In this document: positions 1-11,881 of the stretch, in pieces
Layout of the letters: each line of letters begins with the position of its first letter
Position numbering within the stretch: the stretch's first letter is position 1
Origin: Notospermus geniculatus
Lineage: Eukaryota; Nemertea; Pilidiophora; Heteronemertea; Lineidae
Direction: 5' to 3'
Assembly (NCBI GenBank): GCA_002633025.1
Contig: NMRB01001608.1
Location: 50,200 to 114,199 of the forward strand
DNA: 64,000 nucleotides
Translations under genes and position numbers: made by a program
Notes under the pieces: model-generated
What the model was told of the DNA's origin: nothing
Seen by the model: the letters and a program-made list of their open reading frames with translations, nothing else
Database searches by the model: none

Positions 1-288
1 CCCAGACCCCTGCAAACACCCCTGCCCAGACCCCTGCAAACACCCCTCCCCAGGCCCCTGCTAACACCCCTCCCCAGGCCCCTGCAAATACCCCTGCTTG
101 GACAGGGGCTTCTGCAGGGGTTTATTTGCATATTTCATCCCCTGCAAAGCCCCCTGCAATGACACCTGTAAAGGCCCCTCCACATACCCCTGCACTTGCA
201 GGGGCCTCCTTCTGCAGGGGCCCTGCATGAATTTATAATGACCCCTGATAAACCCACTGCTGAAACCCCTGCAAAACCCCCTGCCTTA
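1..288. repeat. GC-rich minisatellite built on CCCCTGCAAACAC
   Basis: Degenerate tandem copies of CCCCTGCAAACACCCCTGCC, about 24 bp in the first 90 bases and looser to 288, with some copies inverted (GCAGGGG). It starts before the window. Confidence 0.8.
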
Positions 289-1636
289 AAGTGAGGGCCA
301 CCACCTTCACCATCATGAATTCACCAGTGACCAAGGGTATCCCGAATCACAACACTATGCTACATCCATGAACACTTTGGGCTGCAATCCTCTCCTTTTG
401 CTAAATGATTTACTTCCGAAACAGCGGGGAGGTTTGAGTCCACAGTCCCTCACCAATCCAAATCTAATGGTGTTGTGGAAATTTCTGCTGACCACCAGAG
501 TGGGAAAGCGAGAAATTTACGTCATCTCAAATCCAGCCCCGTTTATCCTGTTAAGGGACTAAATTTCAGCATTAACATTGGCCTCAGTCAAAATGTATGT
601 GTAATGCACCAAGTTGGATTAAGAAGTACATGTACTGTGACCTGCACACATGACATGGGTGTCACGTTTATAACATTGGTATGTGCTTGGAGGAATGGAT
701 TAACTGATTAGAGACCCCCCACAATTCGCACACCCTGGGGAGCCCGAGAAACGCACGTGATCCTAGGCCCTTTTTGTCCTTCATGCCCCAAAAGACATTC
801 ATTGTAGGCCTAAATTTTCTATTGTTTTGAGACTATAAATAGCCATATCATGTATGACTGATTCACCTCAACTTGGATGGTGTTCCTGTAGATGATGTTG
901 TAGAAAATGTGTGACTCTCTTAGATCAAGTTGGGATGAACTCTCATGTGTGTCACAACAGCAAGACGAGCAACAATCCCACATGTTGAGCATGTACATGT
1001 ATAGGCCTACATGCAAATTTTCTGTCTTGTTGACATGAAAAATAAACTTATGCTTGATGAAAAATACATATTAAAGTATACTGGCACAACAGGACGAATG
1101 CTAAATACTTATCAGAAAGGGAATTTCAGGTGAACAAGCTACAAGACAGTTTAATTGCTGAATGCTGAGGCAGACATCCCACCGACCAGTTAGAACAGAG
1201 TCAGTTGTTAGCAGTTTGCCCCAGACCCACCAAGTCACACCGGGAGGAAGGGCCAGGGGGTCCTGCCCTACCCCTGATTCATACCCACATGGAGTCAGGG
1301 CCTGTTTGCACCCCCCAGCTCATGTGCACCACCAGGGGGGCGTGGGATATGCCTTTGAAGTTATTTTACAGAATGGTGTGGACCAAGGGAGCTCTATTTT
1401 TGGTGATAGACAACAGTTTGATACAAAGTACTCAGAGCAGGCCTACTGAAGGCTAATACTCAAAGCTGGCCATATGTTTGGAACCTTCAAATTGGACAAG
1501 TCCAAATAGAACGTCTCCTTGCATTAAGAAACAAAGAAACTTGGCCTGAATTAATTAAGTTCATCAAGGCAAAATCTAATAGTTGGGTACGTACATGTAA
1601 GAAGACCGGAATACATCGAAATATGCCAAAATACGC
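289..1636. other. No gene recognised
   Basis: Only short overlapping ORFs with no splice pairs or family motifs. Nothing further is supported. Confidence 0.5.
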
Positions 1637-1745
1637 CATCCTCCCACAGCAGGGCTTTGGTCTCGCTCCTCTTCATACACTCCACACAAAGTTTGTGTGA
1701 GCGGATGAAGAGGAGCGAGGTAAAAACCCCTGCTGTGGGAGGATG
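1637..1745. mobile_element. Hairpin MITE, CATCCTCCCACAGCAGG family, copy 1
   Basis: Near-perfect inverted arms CATCCTCCCACAGCAGGG ... CCCTGCTGTGGGAGGATG. The inner arm, GCTCCTCTTCAT, also pairs across the centre. A second, shorter copy lies at 33102-33179. Confidence 0.8.
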
Positions 1746-2571
1746 AAATAGGCCGGATTACACCAAAATATCGCCGAAAACAGGGTTAAAAGGCTTTTTT
1801 CACTATTATACAGTGGTGAAGTAATGTATCGTATCAGATCCAATGCAAAAATGTACAATATCAGTCTCAGAATTCGAGCCATTCGGACAGAAACATCACC
1901 CGACGGGTGTTTCCGGTGATCGACCGCCGCCATATTGGATTGTTTGAGTCATACAAACGCACGTGCAAGATGGCAACCGCCGGCCGCCGAGAACACCTGA
2001 TGCGATGTTTCTGAAGTTGACTGTGTGAATTTTGAGGCTGCATGATCTTGCCCTATTCTGCCTCGTATCCATGTAATACATACCATAGCTACAGCATAAG
2101 AGTGAAATTAAACCTTTTCTTTCATGTTTTCGGCAGTATTTCAGTGTATTCCGGCGGATTCCGGTGTACTCCGGTCTTTTATGAACCGTATCTTAGTTTC
2201 TTGGAATACATAATGTCATGATATCATGAAATATTTCTGGTTCAGTAGTGTGCCAATCTAATTTCAGACCTATCCCGACTTGGAGCCAAGTGAGGATATC
2301 GGCAAAGTGAAAACATAAACACTGATTAACTTTTCATTATCAAAGTTTTCAAACATTAATAGGCATTTTAGGCTAATCGGCTGGTGGTCAGTTCAACGAA
2401 GGAGGGCAATTATTATGATTCCTAACGTCTGCCGTTAATGATCGGCCAACAACGAACACAAAACAACAGGAATGTCTAGACAATGACGTAAAGCACGAAT
2501 TAGTGAACGCACCATAACATTTGCATCTTTGGAAAGGAATCTGAATGGCATCTGATGCGTCAAACTCCTAA

Positions 2572-2710
2572 AGGCCCGTTTCCACCAAACGCGATGTGTT
2601 GACGTGCGTGGCAAAGGCTTTGTTATTTCCCACCGCACTGCACGCAAACAAAGGTAAATCACGCGCGTTGCCCTGTCGCACGCGATATCGCATTCAGTGG
2701 AAACGGCCCT
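2572..2710. mobile_element. MITE with AGGCCCGTTTCCACC ends and TAA duplication
   Basis: 139-bp element with terminal inverted repeats and perfect 3-bp TAA duplications at 2569-2571 and 2711-2713, as in PIF/Harbinger elements. The inside is rich in CGCGT words. Confidence 0.75.
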
Positions 2711-2970
2711 TAACAAAGACTACTTTACCCACCTCATCCGTCAGACTCATTTGTCTTCGTCCAATCGGGCGATGTTTTAGGCCCTTTCCCTCTTTAGACC
2801 CTGTGTGAATCAAGTCACAACTGTTCCTTCGTTGTTGATGGCTCGAAGCACGTGACGTGCTCAGCCAGAGATGCACCCGTTCCATCATTCCGAGATCCCG
2901 CATTGTGAACACGGTAGACTTACAACGCTGATGAAAAGTCGAGAGATACAAGTTGCTCCCATCGGGTTAA

Positions 2971-3880
2971 AGATAATGGCCCGAACTTATAAAAGGCGTT
3001 TTTCGCCTGTCTAACTTGGACTTGTTTAAGCCTAAACATTTGTAAGACAACTGTTAGACAAGTCTACCAAAACACTGGTGTTTATCGGAATTTCGAACAA
3101 CGCACGGACGTCGGTCTGGCTAGTCAAGTCCAACAGGTGATTAAGCATGTATCGCCGACGACACTGCCTTTGTTGAGACGATTATATAATGAATTGTAAA
3201 GGGTCACACCTTAGATAACCTCATTTACATGGCATTCGTCATAATAGGCCTACTTGCTGTTGTGACTGGATGGATAGTACACCCTTACTCAAAAGTAAAT
3301 GCCCACCTAATTTTCCGGCATATTTCCTTGAATATTTTTCAAGCCACGTTTTCTTTTCATACAGATAATCTAGGGCCACTAAGATACCTTTTAAGACCAA
3401 CAAACTTGAAATTATGACTGAATCACAAGCTTAGACAACTGCAAAACAAGCCCCCTGGCATGTTTTGCTATTCCTTTGTTATTTGGAGACCATTGTCTAT
3501 CTTTGGACGGCAGTTTTAGACACGTCTGAGCTAGACGTCCTTCTGTAATCGCAGTTTAAGCTAGACGACTGATTTAGACTTGTCTTGGCGAGTTAGACTT
3601 GTCTAAGAGATAAACATCCTTTATAAGTTCGGGCCAATATATCACGGATATTTTCGCGGGCCACGAAAATCATTGTTTATAATACATTTTGTTTGTTTAT
3701 GTCCAGTCTTTCTTTGTCTTATGAGTGATTTGTTGGTGATATTCCCCTCTAGAAATTCTTTTGATACTGAAAATATTCAATTTGGTCGGTTGGCATGTCC
3801 CAAAGGTAAAAAATAACATAATGTAAACATCCATGTTTATAAACATTAAATGTAAACAATGAAGTCGTGATACATTATCT
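2971..3880. mobile_element. MITE family J, copy 1, split by an inserted element
   Basis: Ends AGATAAT...TATCACGG and ...TACATTATCT with TTAA duplications at 2967-2970 and 3881-3884. Removing the insert at 2978-3635 plus one AAT restores a 249-bp element about 85-90% identical by eye to the intact copy at 30705-30952. Confidence 0.82.
2978..3635. mobile_element. MITE family K inserted in family J (GGCCCGAACTTATAAA ends, AAT duplication)
   Basis: 658-bp element with inverted ends GGCCCGAACTTATAAA and TTTATAAGTTCGGGCC, flanked by AAT on both sides. The interior has repeated AGACTTGTCT words near both ends. Confidence 0.8.
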
Positions 3881-4407
3881 TTAAGTTGTGAGTGTTCTAA
3901 AACTGACCCAAACTCATCAGAATCTGACCCGAACTTCACCTAGAAAAAGCAGCAAGTGGTCACTCTCCAAACATGACCTCGTATCTATGAAAAGGTCTTT
4001 AGAGATCTGAGGACCGAAAAAGTGTTCCTAAAAATTGAGAACAAGATATCAACAATGCGAGAAGAGCATTTCGCACACCTCTTCAGGGAGTTCTGAAAGT
4101 GATATTGACTCTTGTACGGTACGTCAGTTTTGTAGGTTTTGGAAAGTTGAGAGTATTTGGCCGCCACTTCAGGTAAATTTAAACCAAGGAGCAAAAGAAT
4201 ATTTGGATGAATTTGTATGCCACGTATCACGTATCATCACCATCCAGATAACTATCCTAAAAAGGATGATGAAATCGGCTGATGTTCGCAAAAATCCTTG
4301 TAAAACAGAGGGTGTGCAATGACTGCCCAGCCGAAGTCCACATCAAGTCCACATCAAACAAAGCTCTGAGGCTCTGTCATCTGAGTCATCTCTGCCTTTA
4401 TCCACAG

Positions 4408-4639
4408 CACATTAAGAAACGACAGTTCCTTTTAAACTTGCCAAAAATCAACGTCATTGAGAAAGACGCCGGACATCCAAACGAAATCCAACACGATAGA
4501 ATGTCCTCGCACAAGAAGATGGCTCCCCATAATGAACACCTCCCTCGATGCCCTCCAACTAAAGAGGTCCCAATATCGCAAGCTGTGGCACGTTTTGAAT
4601 ACCCTCTGAACTGTTTGGGAGTTCTCGATTCAATGCCTA
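4408..4639 (+). CDS. Candidate internal exon of an unrecognised plus-strand gene
   Basis: A 366-bp open frame (4282-4647) contains a good acceptor, TCTGCCTTTATCCACAG, before 4408 and a perfect donor, CCTA|GTAAGT, after 4639. The bounded exon is 232 nt (77 codons plus one base). The peptide begins HIKKRQFLLNLPKINVIEKD and includes CPPTKEVPISQAVARFEYPL. No family is recognised and no partner exon was found. The tract is unique in this window. Confidence 0.3.
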
Positions 4640-4899
4640 GTAAGTGACAATTCAGTTATCAAGTACTGTCACCGCCACGGTTCCGCTTCACGCACACGGA
4701 AGACTATCTCGGTCACAACAATACCCTGTGGTTCTCGAACCATAAAATCAAACAGACATTGTCACACCCCACCGAGTTATCTTCACCTTGACAGTAAAGT
4801 TTCCAAATCTGAATGCAAGAAACCAATAAGGATATGTTTACGTGGGTTTATATCCCTTTTATACCCTGGATGACCTTTCTCCCATCAGGGGTTGTTTAA

Positions 4900-5177
4900 A
4901 GCCCCACTGTATTGAATCTGAAAAACGCAAATCGTCGCCGCGATTCTTGACGACGTCACGACGTCAGCGTAGTGTAAAAATGTACTGCGCTCTATCTCAA
5001 TGCATTAGAGCTCCCCTACGCAGCTTTTTCACTCTCTGTTGAAAACAACTAGGCCTTGGTTATCTTGCAAAAGTAAGTATCAGGCAAGCATTTTGGAGAC
5101 CTTCACGAGGCCCTGAGACCTCAACCTCCACTCTCCTAACATTTTGAAAAAACCGTAAAATTCAATACTGTGGGGCT
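4900..5177. mobile_element. MITE family I, copy 1 (TTAA duplication)
   Basis: Inverted ends AGCCCCACTGTATTG and CAATACTGTGGGGCT, flanked by TTAA at 4896-4899 and 5178-5181. A TTAA target is typical of piggyBac and Kolobok transposases. A second, more decayed copy lies at 11633-11881. Confidence 0.8.
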
Positions 5178-5383
5178 TTAAGTTCACCACAGTGTATGTT
5201 CTGATAAATGAAATTTGATACTGATATCGCAATCAAAAACGCCTCATATCAGTTGGGTGTAATTGTGTAAATGTTGCACTCCTATCCAACACTCCTTCAA
5301 CTTGATACAGTTCAGTGGGTGCAAATACGAAAGACAGAAATTTCGTTATTCCAAAATACTGAAATCCAACTGGTCCAATGTCC

Positions 5384-5720
5384 ACCGAGTCCAATCCCCT
5401 GAAGAAGAAGGGATGATAACACTGACTTCTCCACCGAGTCAAACCCCTGAAGAGGAAGGGACGATAGCACTGACTTCTCCACCAAGTCCAAACTCCTGAA
5501 GAAGAAGGGACGATAGCACTGACTTCTCCACCGAGTCCAAACCCCTGAAGAAGAAGGGACGATAACACTGACTTCTCCACTGAGTCTAAACCCCTGACGA
5601 AGAAGGGACGATAGCACTGACTTCTCCACTGAATCTAAACCCCTGAAGAAGAAGGGATGCACTGACTTCTCCACTGAGTCCAAACCCCTGAAGAAGAAGG
5701 GACGATAGCACTGACTTCTT
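5384..5720. repeat. 49-bp minisatellite, seven units
   Basis: Unit ACCGAGTCCAAACCCCTGAA through GGGACGATAGCACTGACTTCTCC, seven copies with one internal 4-5 bp deletion. The 115- and 137-residue minus ORFs here are products of the repeat. Confidence 0.88.
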
Positions 5721-6219
5721 GACACTGATAAAGCAGTTCATCCAATGGGAAAAAGGAAAGCAGAGACACCGAACAAATTACAAGGACTGTGCCACGTGCA
5801 GTCTTGAACAGAATGACCCTTTCTTGCCCTCAAATTTATGTCTATGCTTCAGTGGACCTCACCTTGCACATGTTTACGTCTTCACGTGATCGGCCAACAA
5901 ACAGAACTTCTGTCATCTGAGGACGAAGTCCGGTCAGCCAGCAATGAATTATTCTGATACAAGATGGAGATAAGAGGAAAACACTATGGTATGTTTTCAG
6001 AATGATATGGCCAATAAGGCCCAAGGTATGTACATCATGGTAATAATTACATGTACCACAAGTAGTAATTCATGATAATTGGTCACAATAACCATTATTT
6101 TGCTAAAAATATTTTCCTATCCTGTAACTGGCCATCTCGATTATTCATACAACTGATTTCAAAGAACTGATAAAGTTTACCGTAATCTGAGCAATTTTGA
6201 TATAAGGTGTTGTTCTATA

Positions 6220-6350
6220 GGGTCGTACGTATTCATAAAGCGGTTCTATCGTTAGAACTGTCTCAGGTCGGTTCCAAGTGTGGTCAACCACTGCACTTGG
6301 AACCGGCCGAAGACGTTTCTAATGACAGAACTGCTTTATGAATACGACCC
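6220..6350. mobile_element. Hairpin MITE with GGGTCGTACGTATTC ends
   Basis: 131-bp near-palindrome with ATA duplications (6217-6219, 6351-6353). It belongs to a group of hairpin elements starting GGGYC(R)TA; others lie at 11538-11628, 16434-16556, 18255-18401 and 47292-47408. A partial relative of the 11.5-kb element sits next to it at about 6367-6446. Confidence 0.78.
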
Positions 6351-7132
6351 ATAATTTCCACAATGTAGGCCCGTCTATTGTTTGCAGGGCAGAATACAAA
6401 GCTTAAAGTGGACCTTAGAGAGTCTTCTATGTAGAATAAGGGCCATGATGTTTTTCCACGTGTTTTTCCGGAATTCCATGGCTGTACTATGCAAGATTGG
6501 AACCCATGACCTCTAGCTATTATGACACATGACCTACTCCAAACTGAACAGAATCCAGCAACGACCCTCAACAATGGCCGCCAAAATTCTGATTGGCGTC
6601 TCGTAAAAACCTGGTGGGGTGAACAACCGGGATGTTATTTACGCAACGATGGGCGAAGTATTTCGAACCAGACATCCGCCAAGACGGCGGAAGGCATTTC
6701 GTCTGAGTGTGTGACCTTTTTACAGAAGGAAGACATGAACCCATCAACATATTTGGTAAACAAGTGCATAACCATAATTCAACATCATGACATAAGAATG
6801 TCTAAAACATGTGAAATAAATATACAATTGTTGTGGTTTAGAAAATAATGGCCAAAGGAATTTTCATTCCGGTAAAAGTATGTGGATGTTCGAACGTTTT
6901 ATTATGATTATTGCTCGTAGTATACTCTCTGACGTACAAAAACTGTCGTGTTAACATGATCTATAGCATGTAGCACTCAGACGTAGGCCTATGTGACAAT
7001 AGTAAACAAAACCGCATATCAAGAAATGGTTGTCACAAATCGCAAACCCACAAATCATCTTACCCCCAGGAATTGATCTGTCAAACCAACAACTTCTGAA
7101 GGCAACAATTCAGCGCAACTACTGGTATTTAG

Positions 7133-7997
7133 GCCGAATCGGTTAAGCATGCAGCACACTGGCCGCCAACTTCGGCGTCCAGAGGTGTTTTTTCGACGCC
7201 AATGTCCGAACGCCAGAAAAATCCCCAATGTGCTACGAATGGAATCTGGAGAACGCCGCCGGACGCCACTGAACTCCAGATATCAAACATGTTTGATTTT
7301 GGACGCCTGTGGACGCCTGTGAACTCCCGAAGCAGCCAAGTGTGCTACCGATGGCAGCCAAACTTGGAGTCGGCGGCGAGGCTTTGGCCAATCACCTTGC
7401 GTCTTGATGTCACATGATTTCAAAGTGGAAGCCTCAAGTGGCCCGAAAAGATGTTACTGAACGCCAAGTTTGGGCAGGTGTGCTCTCACCAGGATCCACT
7501 GGCAGCCAACTCTGGCGTCGAGAGGCGTTCAGAGGCATTCAGTCGAACGCTTCTGGACGCCAGATTTGGCGGCCAGTGTGCTGCTAGCTTTACGTCGTCC
7601 TGGGTATAACAGAAATATACCCAGGTTCAATGTCGTTGCACAAAACTATACCCTGGGTATAGTTCGATCTACAAAAGTGCACCCAGGGTTGGATACAACA
7701 CCTGAAGACGAGATTGTTCTTGCAAATGTCACATGACCACAAGCATGACAAGTCGAAAAACGTGTTTTCAATTCAAGCATTTGTCACGAACATGCCACCC
7801 AGGTATACCGCAGAAGTACCAATTGCGCGTGGTCCTATTGATCACGCAAGATCTGTTCCTAACTCGTACCTAGGCTCAAAACTACGGTACTGGGTATACT
7901 TTTGTAGATCGAACTATACCCAGGGTATAGTTTTGTGGGACGACATTGAACCTAGGTATATTTCTGTTATACCCAGGACGACATTAACCGATTCGGC
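7133..7997. mobile_element. MULE-type MITE family B, copy 1 (9-bp duplication), split by element N
   Basis: Long (about 110 bp) inverted ends starting GCCGAATCGGTTA, containing ATACCCAGG/CCTGGGTAT blocks. The flanks are GGTATTTAG at 7124-7132 and 7998-8006, a perfect 9-bp target duplication as made by Mutator transposases. Other copies lie at 28027-28556 and 62004-62412. Confidence 0.85.
7146..7589. mobile_element. MITE N nested in family B (TTA duplication)
   Basis: 444-bp element with ends AGCATGCAGCACACTGGCC and GGCCAGTGTGCTGCTAGCT, and TTA duplications at 7143-7145 and 7590-7592. Excision restores the family B end. The interior is built from many CCAGA..CGTC and GGACGCC words. Confidence 0.83.
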
Positions 7998-8543
7998 GGT
8001 ATTTAGGCCTACAATGTTTCTGAAAACACATCATGTCCTCAAAGGGACAATCATAGAGGTATTTGATGACAACCGAGATAACATACTTGGTTACTCAATA
8101 CTGTGAACATGCTGAGTGCCAGGTCCATTACCGGGAAGACCACAGAGGACAACCTTAAAATACTGGTACGTCTTTGTTTCAACAGTGCTTCAAACCAAAC
8201 AACCACAACATTTTCTTGGAAATACTAAGGGCCTGTGCCGGTCAGGACTACATGTCTCCAGGCCAAGTGTAATGTCATCTTGGGTGACGTACCCCTGGAG
8301 TGGTCTTGACCACAATAATTCCTGACATGCGGATATCTGAGATAAGGGGAAAACGGCGGCATTTTGGCAGTGTTGCCTGCAGGGACCATCCCCTATGGAC
8401 ATGACATGTTTCTGGAAACAAGGGCTGATGAAAGTGATACATGGCTGGACCCCAAGTTTTCCTACAAAGATTTCCAGGCAGCTCTGGTTTCTTCCTACAT
8501 TTCAAGACCTAATAGACAAATCCCAAATTGACGTAAACGAGAA

Positions 8544-8737
8544 AGATCTGTGCACTTCCCGCGAAACCGCAAACACAACCTCGGTCTGAAACCAGCTGAC
8601 GTGACGCAATCCATGATTCAGCAATGGTCGACTCTGACGCAACGTTGTCGAAGTCACTGTCGTGGGGTTGCCTGCGTCGCGTCATTCAGTTTCAAACCGA
8701 GGTTGTGTTTGCAATTTTGGCGGAAGTGCGCAGATCT
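8544..8737. mobile_element. Hairpin MITE with GATCTGTGCACTTCC ends
   Basis: Inverted arms containing GCAAACACAACCTCGGT and ACCGAGGTTGTGTTTGC, bounded by GATCTG(T/C)GCACTTCC. Single copy in the window; the exact termini are uncertain. Confidence 0.65.
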
Positions 8738-8798
8738 GCAAATTCAAGATTCGTCTATTGCATTAAGCGAACACCAGATGACACCGCGGGAATTTAAA

Positions 8799-9094
8799 AA
8801 AAAAAAAAGTTAAAGTTCGGGTTTATAGTCTGATATCAACAACGGTAGAGGTGTCATCCGACTTCACACTTTAACCCCAGTCTATCCTGAAACCTTTCAG
8901 TAGAACTCAGATGAGCTGCTCATTCAGCGCTACAATCTGAGCATTTCCGACCAGTACCCATTTATACACCTGGGTGGAGAGAGGCCAGTGAGGCAAAGAG
9001 ACTTGCCCAAAGTCTCACGCCAGCAGCAGGATTCGAACCCGGGATCCTCTGACCGCTAGTCGGAGGTCCGAACCACTACACCACCATGGCTCCT
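8799..9094 (-). mobile_element. tRNA-headed SINE family A, copy 1
   Basis: Read on the minus strand. The head GGAGCCATGGTGGTGTAGTG has an A-box-like start, and the B box is GGGTTCGAATCC. A body with GGGCAAGTCTCTTTGCCTCA and ACCCAGGTGTATAAATGGGT follows, then a T-rich tail at 8799-8811. Other copies are at 22820-23247 and 26481-26728. It is transcribable in principle by RNA polymerase III; it encodes no protein. Confidence 0.85.
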
Positions 9095-9948
9095 CAGAAT
9101 TATTGGCTAAGTGCACACTCGTCGTTACACAACTTTTTTAGTAGGCACAATTTTCTACTAGCCCGGTCCCAAAAAAACACTTGAACCTTTGGTATATACC
9201 TCATGATTGGACCATTGATCTTAAGTATATTTGGAATGTTAATTAGCCTTAATGACACTAACGAGCTGTGATCAAACTAATGACATCTATCACTGATCAG
9301 TACACAGACAAGATAAGTGATCGTTGGAGATTTGAAAGTAAAAGGATCAATACATAACTCTCCAGTGAAGGAGTGACTGCATCCCACACAGAACCTTGCC
9401 TGCGGAGAGGGGGGCTACAGCCCCCTTTCATGATCTGAAGGGGGCTTGCCCTCCCCTTATAATTGCAGAGCAGTGTCTTTACATTGCCCTTTTTTTATTC
9501 AAGAGATACAACAGTCGAACAAAGATCTGTACACAGGAAGCTTTAAACTCTGAAATGCTTGGAAAATGCATCTCCTGGCTTCTGGGAAAAAAATTTCTGG
9601 GAAGGGCCCCCAGACCCCCCACTTCGGCTGGAGGCACCCGGATTGTGCCCCCCTAAATATTTTTTTCTGGTGGAAACCCTGTGGGGGTGCAAGAATTAGG
9701 AGGTATCATGGCCAAAAATAAGACTGGTATTTAACATTTTGGCAAGTCGAAATATAGGCCTACATGTACGTTGTTTGGTTCGGGTAGTAAAACAACAAGA
9801 AAACTACAAATTAGGATTTCTTGGTAAAGACCTGAGGACATTTAGAATGATTCATATTCGTTGTCAAAAATATATCTATTTTTGTCATTATGTAGTTTTG
9901 TGACTCCAGGCGCTGGTACGTTTATGTGTACCTTTTTGCACCGTTTAC

Positions 9949-10422
9949 ACTGGTCATGGAAAAAGCGATCCGTGCTCGTACCAGTCCCGGCCCACTTCGT
10001 CATCTGGCGATCTGCCCCATTTACATTAGCAAACTGGAACCAAGCCAGTTGGCGGGTGCCACGAGCTCTCCAGTCAGTTCAGTCGATCAGAGGTACGAAA
10101 ATCAAACGACGACAACAACAAAATGGATGCCTCCATGCAAAATCACCGTCAGAAAATCCCGCTAATGAACGTCATTCATAATTCGCGCATGTGCAGAACT
10201 CAATTTAGCAACCGTGCCGAGATCGGTTACCGTTTACACAGCAGTGTTATCGAACCGATCCATGCTCTGACCGGTCCGTAATCACCTCCAACTGGTGGTC
10301 TCGGCTCAGTTCGGTTTGGAACCGTTCCTGGCACACTTGTCCCATTTACACTTGTTATTTTTTCGGCGATCCGTGCTCGGACCGGTCCGAGATCGGTTAT
10401 TTTTCCTCAGTGTAAACGGGGC
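9949..10422. mobile_element. MITE with CCGTTTACACTG ends
   Basis: Inverted ends GCACCGTTTACACTG and CAGTGTAAACGGGGC, with repeated CGATCCGTGCTCG words inside both ends. About 474 bp. The duplication is not clear. Confidence 0.6.
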
Positions 10423-11224
10423 TTTTGTTTGTGTCCACATGAGGATGACTGCTAGTTGAACTTACAACTTTAGAGATGACAGATGCTGGTGTTGGCACTA
10501 TGCCACTCTCTGACAGCTGAAACTGTAGGCCTGACTTTTGGAGTCAGTTGTTGTAAACATTGTATATCCAGTCATTGTCATTGTAATTAGACATTTCATT
10601 TACAATATATACATGTATTCATTGGATTTAGAATATTGGACCAACTTCAATTAGCCTGGCTGTGAACCCCTACAAGTCGTTCCACCCTAGTATGACCAAT
10701 ACTCATGTACGTATTCTACAGTAATGCATAGTTTCTCCACTCCTAGTTCAGGTGGAACTTGCGACAAGAATGTCCAGAGAGAAAGCCACTCTTCTGTACA
10801 TTCACACAAGAAAATGCATTACCAGTACCGGTACTTCAAGTCGAGCCAAAATAAATTCAATCTCAGAAAGCAAAGAATGAGGTTAACAAAATTAACTTAA
10901 TTTGAATCTACACGACTTGGAGCCATTTCTGGCATAAAAACTATCAAAGAAACGAAATGAAAAAATAATAAGAATTTGCCTCAGGTTCAACCAGGTCCGT
11001 GTCCATGACTTGTAATTTCGGGTTATGGCGCCAGTCATTTTGTGAATTTAACCTTCATATCATGTCTTTAAACGGATGTAACAGGTTGTCTGGATCAAAG
11101 GTACAAGGACCTTTATCAACAGATGTTCTGTATCATGGAAAGACGCCATTGCCGCACACCTCAGGTTATCTGTGGTTCTTAGCGTTCACTCCCTACGTCA
11201 CTGCACACAAACGTCCATGTGTAA
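10423..11224. other. No gene recognised
   Basis: AT-rich DNA without repeats I can match elsewhere in the window and without splice-bounded ORFs. Confidence 0.5.
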
Positions 11225-11470
11225 AGCCTAGTTCACCATTGCCTAGTACGACCATTGCCGGCAACTGATGCACGATCTTGCGTTCGACGCTGACCCTGTC
11301 GCACGATTTGGTGGGCGTCCGATCGCGAGACTGTAATTACTTGAGTCATTTCATAACACATCGCCGTTGCTGAAGTACGCTGGAATATGAATCAACTACG
11401 CCAAGTTGGCGTCCAGATTTTGATCGCGCATCGGACGCCGATGGTCCTGCGTCGAAGTATGAATTGGGCT
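11225..11470. mobile_element. MITE family C, copy 1 (TAA duplication)
   Basis: Ends AGCCTAGTTCA and ...GAATTGGGCT, with TAA duplications at 11222-11224 and 11471-11473. Shared inner words are GGACGCCGATGGTC and TTGATCGCGC. Copies also lie at 22921-23070, 29303-29693, 45164-45407 and 46486-46738. Confidence 0.82.
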
Positions 11471-11537
11471 TAACGACATAGGAAGCAAGCGGTAAGACCA
11501 CAGATTACCTCAGGAATAAATAGGCAGAGTCACAACT

Positions 11538-11628
11538 GGGCCCGTATTCCAGAAGCCTCCTTAACTCAAAAGTCCACTTTAACCTTTTGTATTTTGCCCT
11601 GCAAACAAAGCTTCTAGAATACGGCCCC
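11538..11628. mobile_element. Short hairpin MITE with GGGCCCGTATTCC ends
   Basis: Arms GGCCCGTATTCCAGAAGC and GCTTCTAGAATACGGCCCC. Same terminal style as the other GGGYC elements. It abuts a decayed family I copy. Confidence 0.65.
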
Positions 11629-11632
11629 TCTA

Positions 11633-11881
11633 TATTCAATTTGAAAAACAGGAATCATCGCCGCGATTCTTGACCTCAGTGAAGTGTAAAATGTACTACG
11701 CTCTATCTGAATGCATTAGAGCTCTCCCTGCTCAGTTTTTTCAATTTGTGCTGAAAACTAGGCCTTGATTCTCTGAAGTACGTATCAGGCAAGCATTTTC
11801 GCAATCTTCATGAGCTATGAGACCTGTACGTGCGCTCTCCTAACATTTTGAAAATACCGTAAAATTCAATACAGCGGGGCA
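11633..11881. mobile_element. MITE family I, copy 2
   Basis: Same order of words as 4900-5177 (CGCCGCGATTCTTGAC, CATTAGAGCTC, ATCAGGCAAGCATTTT, CTCCTAACATTTTGAAAA). TTAA follows the right end; the left end is eroded. Confidence 0.75.

Noticed and set aside
5233-5725. Repetitive 115- and 137-codon minus ORFs
   Set aside because: They are translations of the 49-bp minisatellite.
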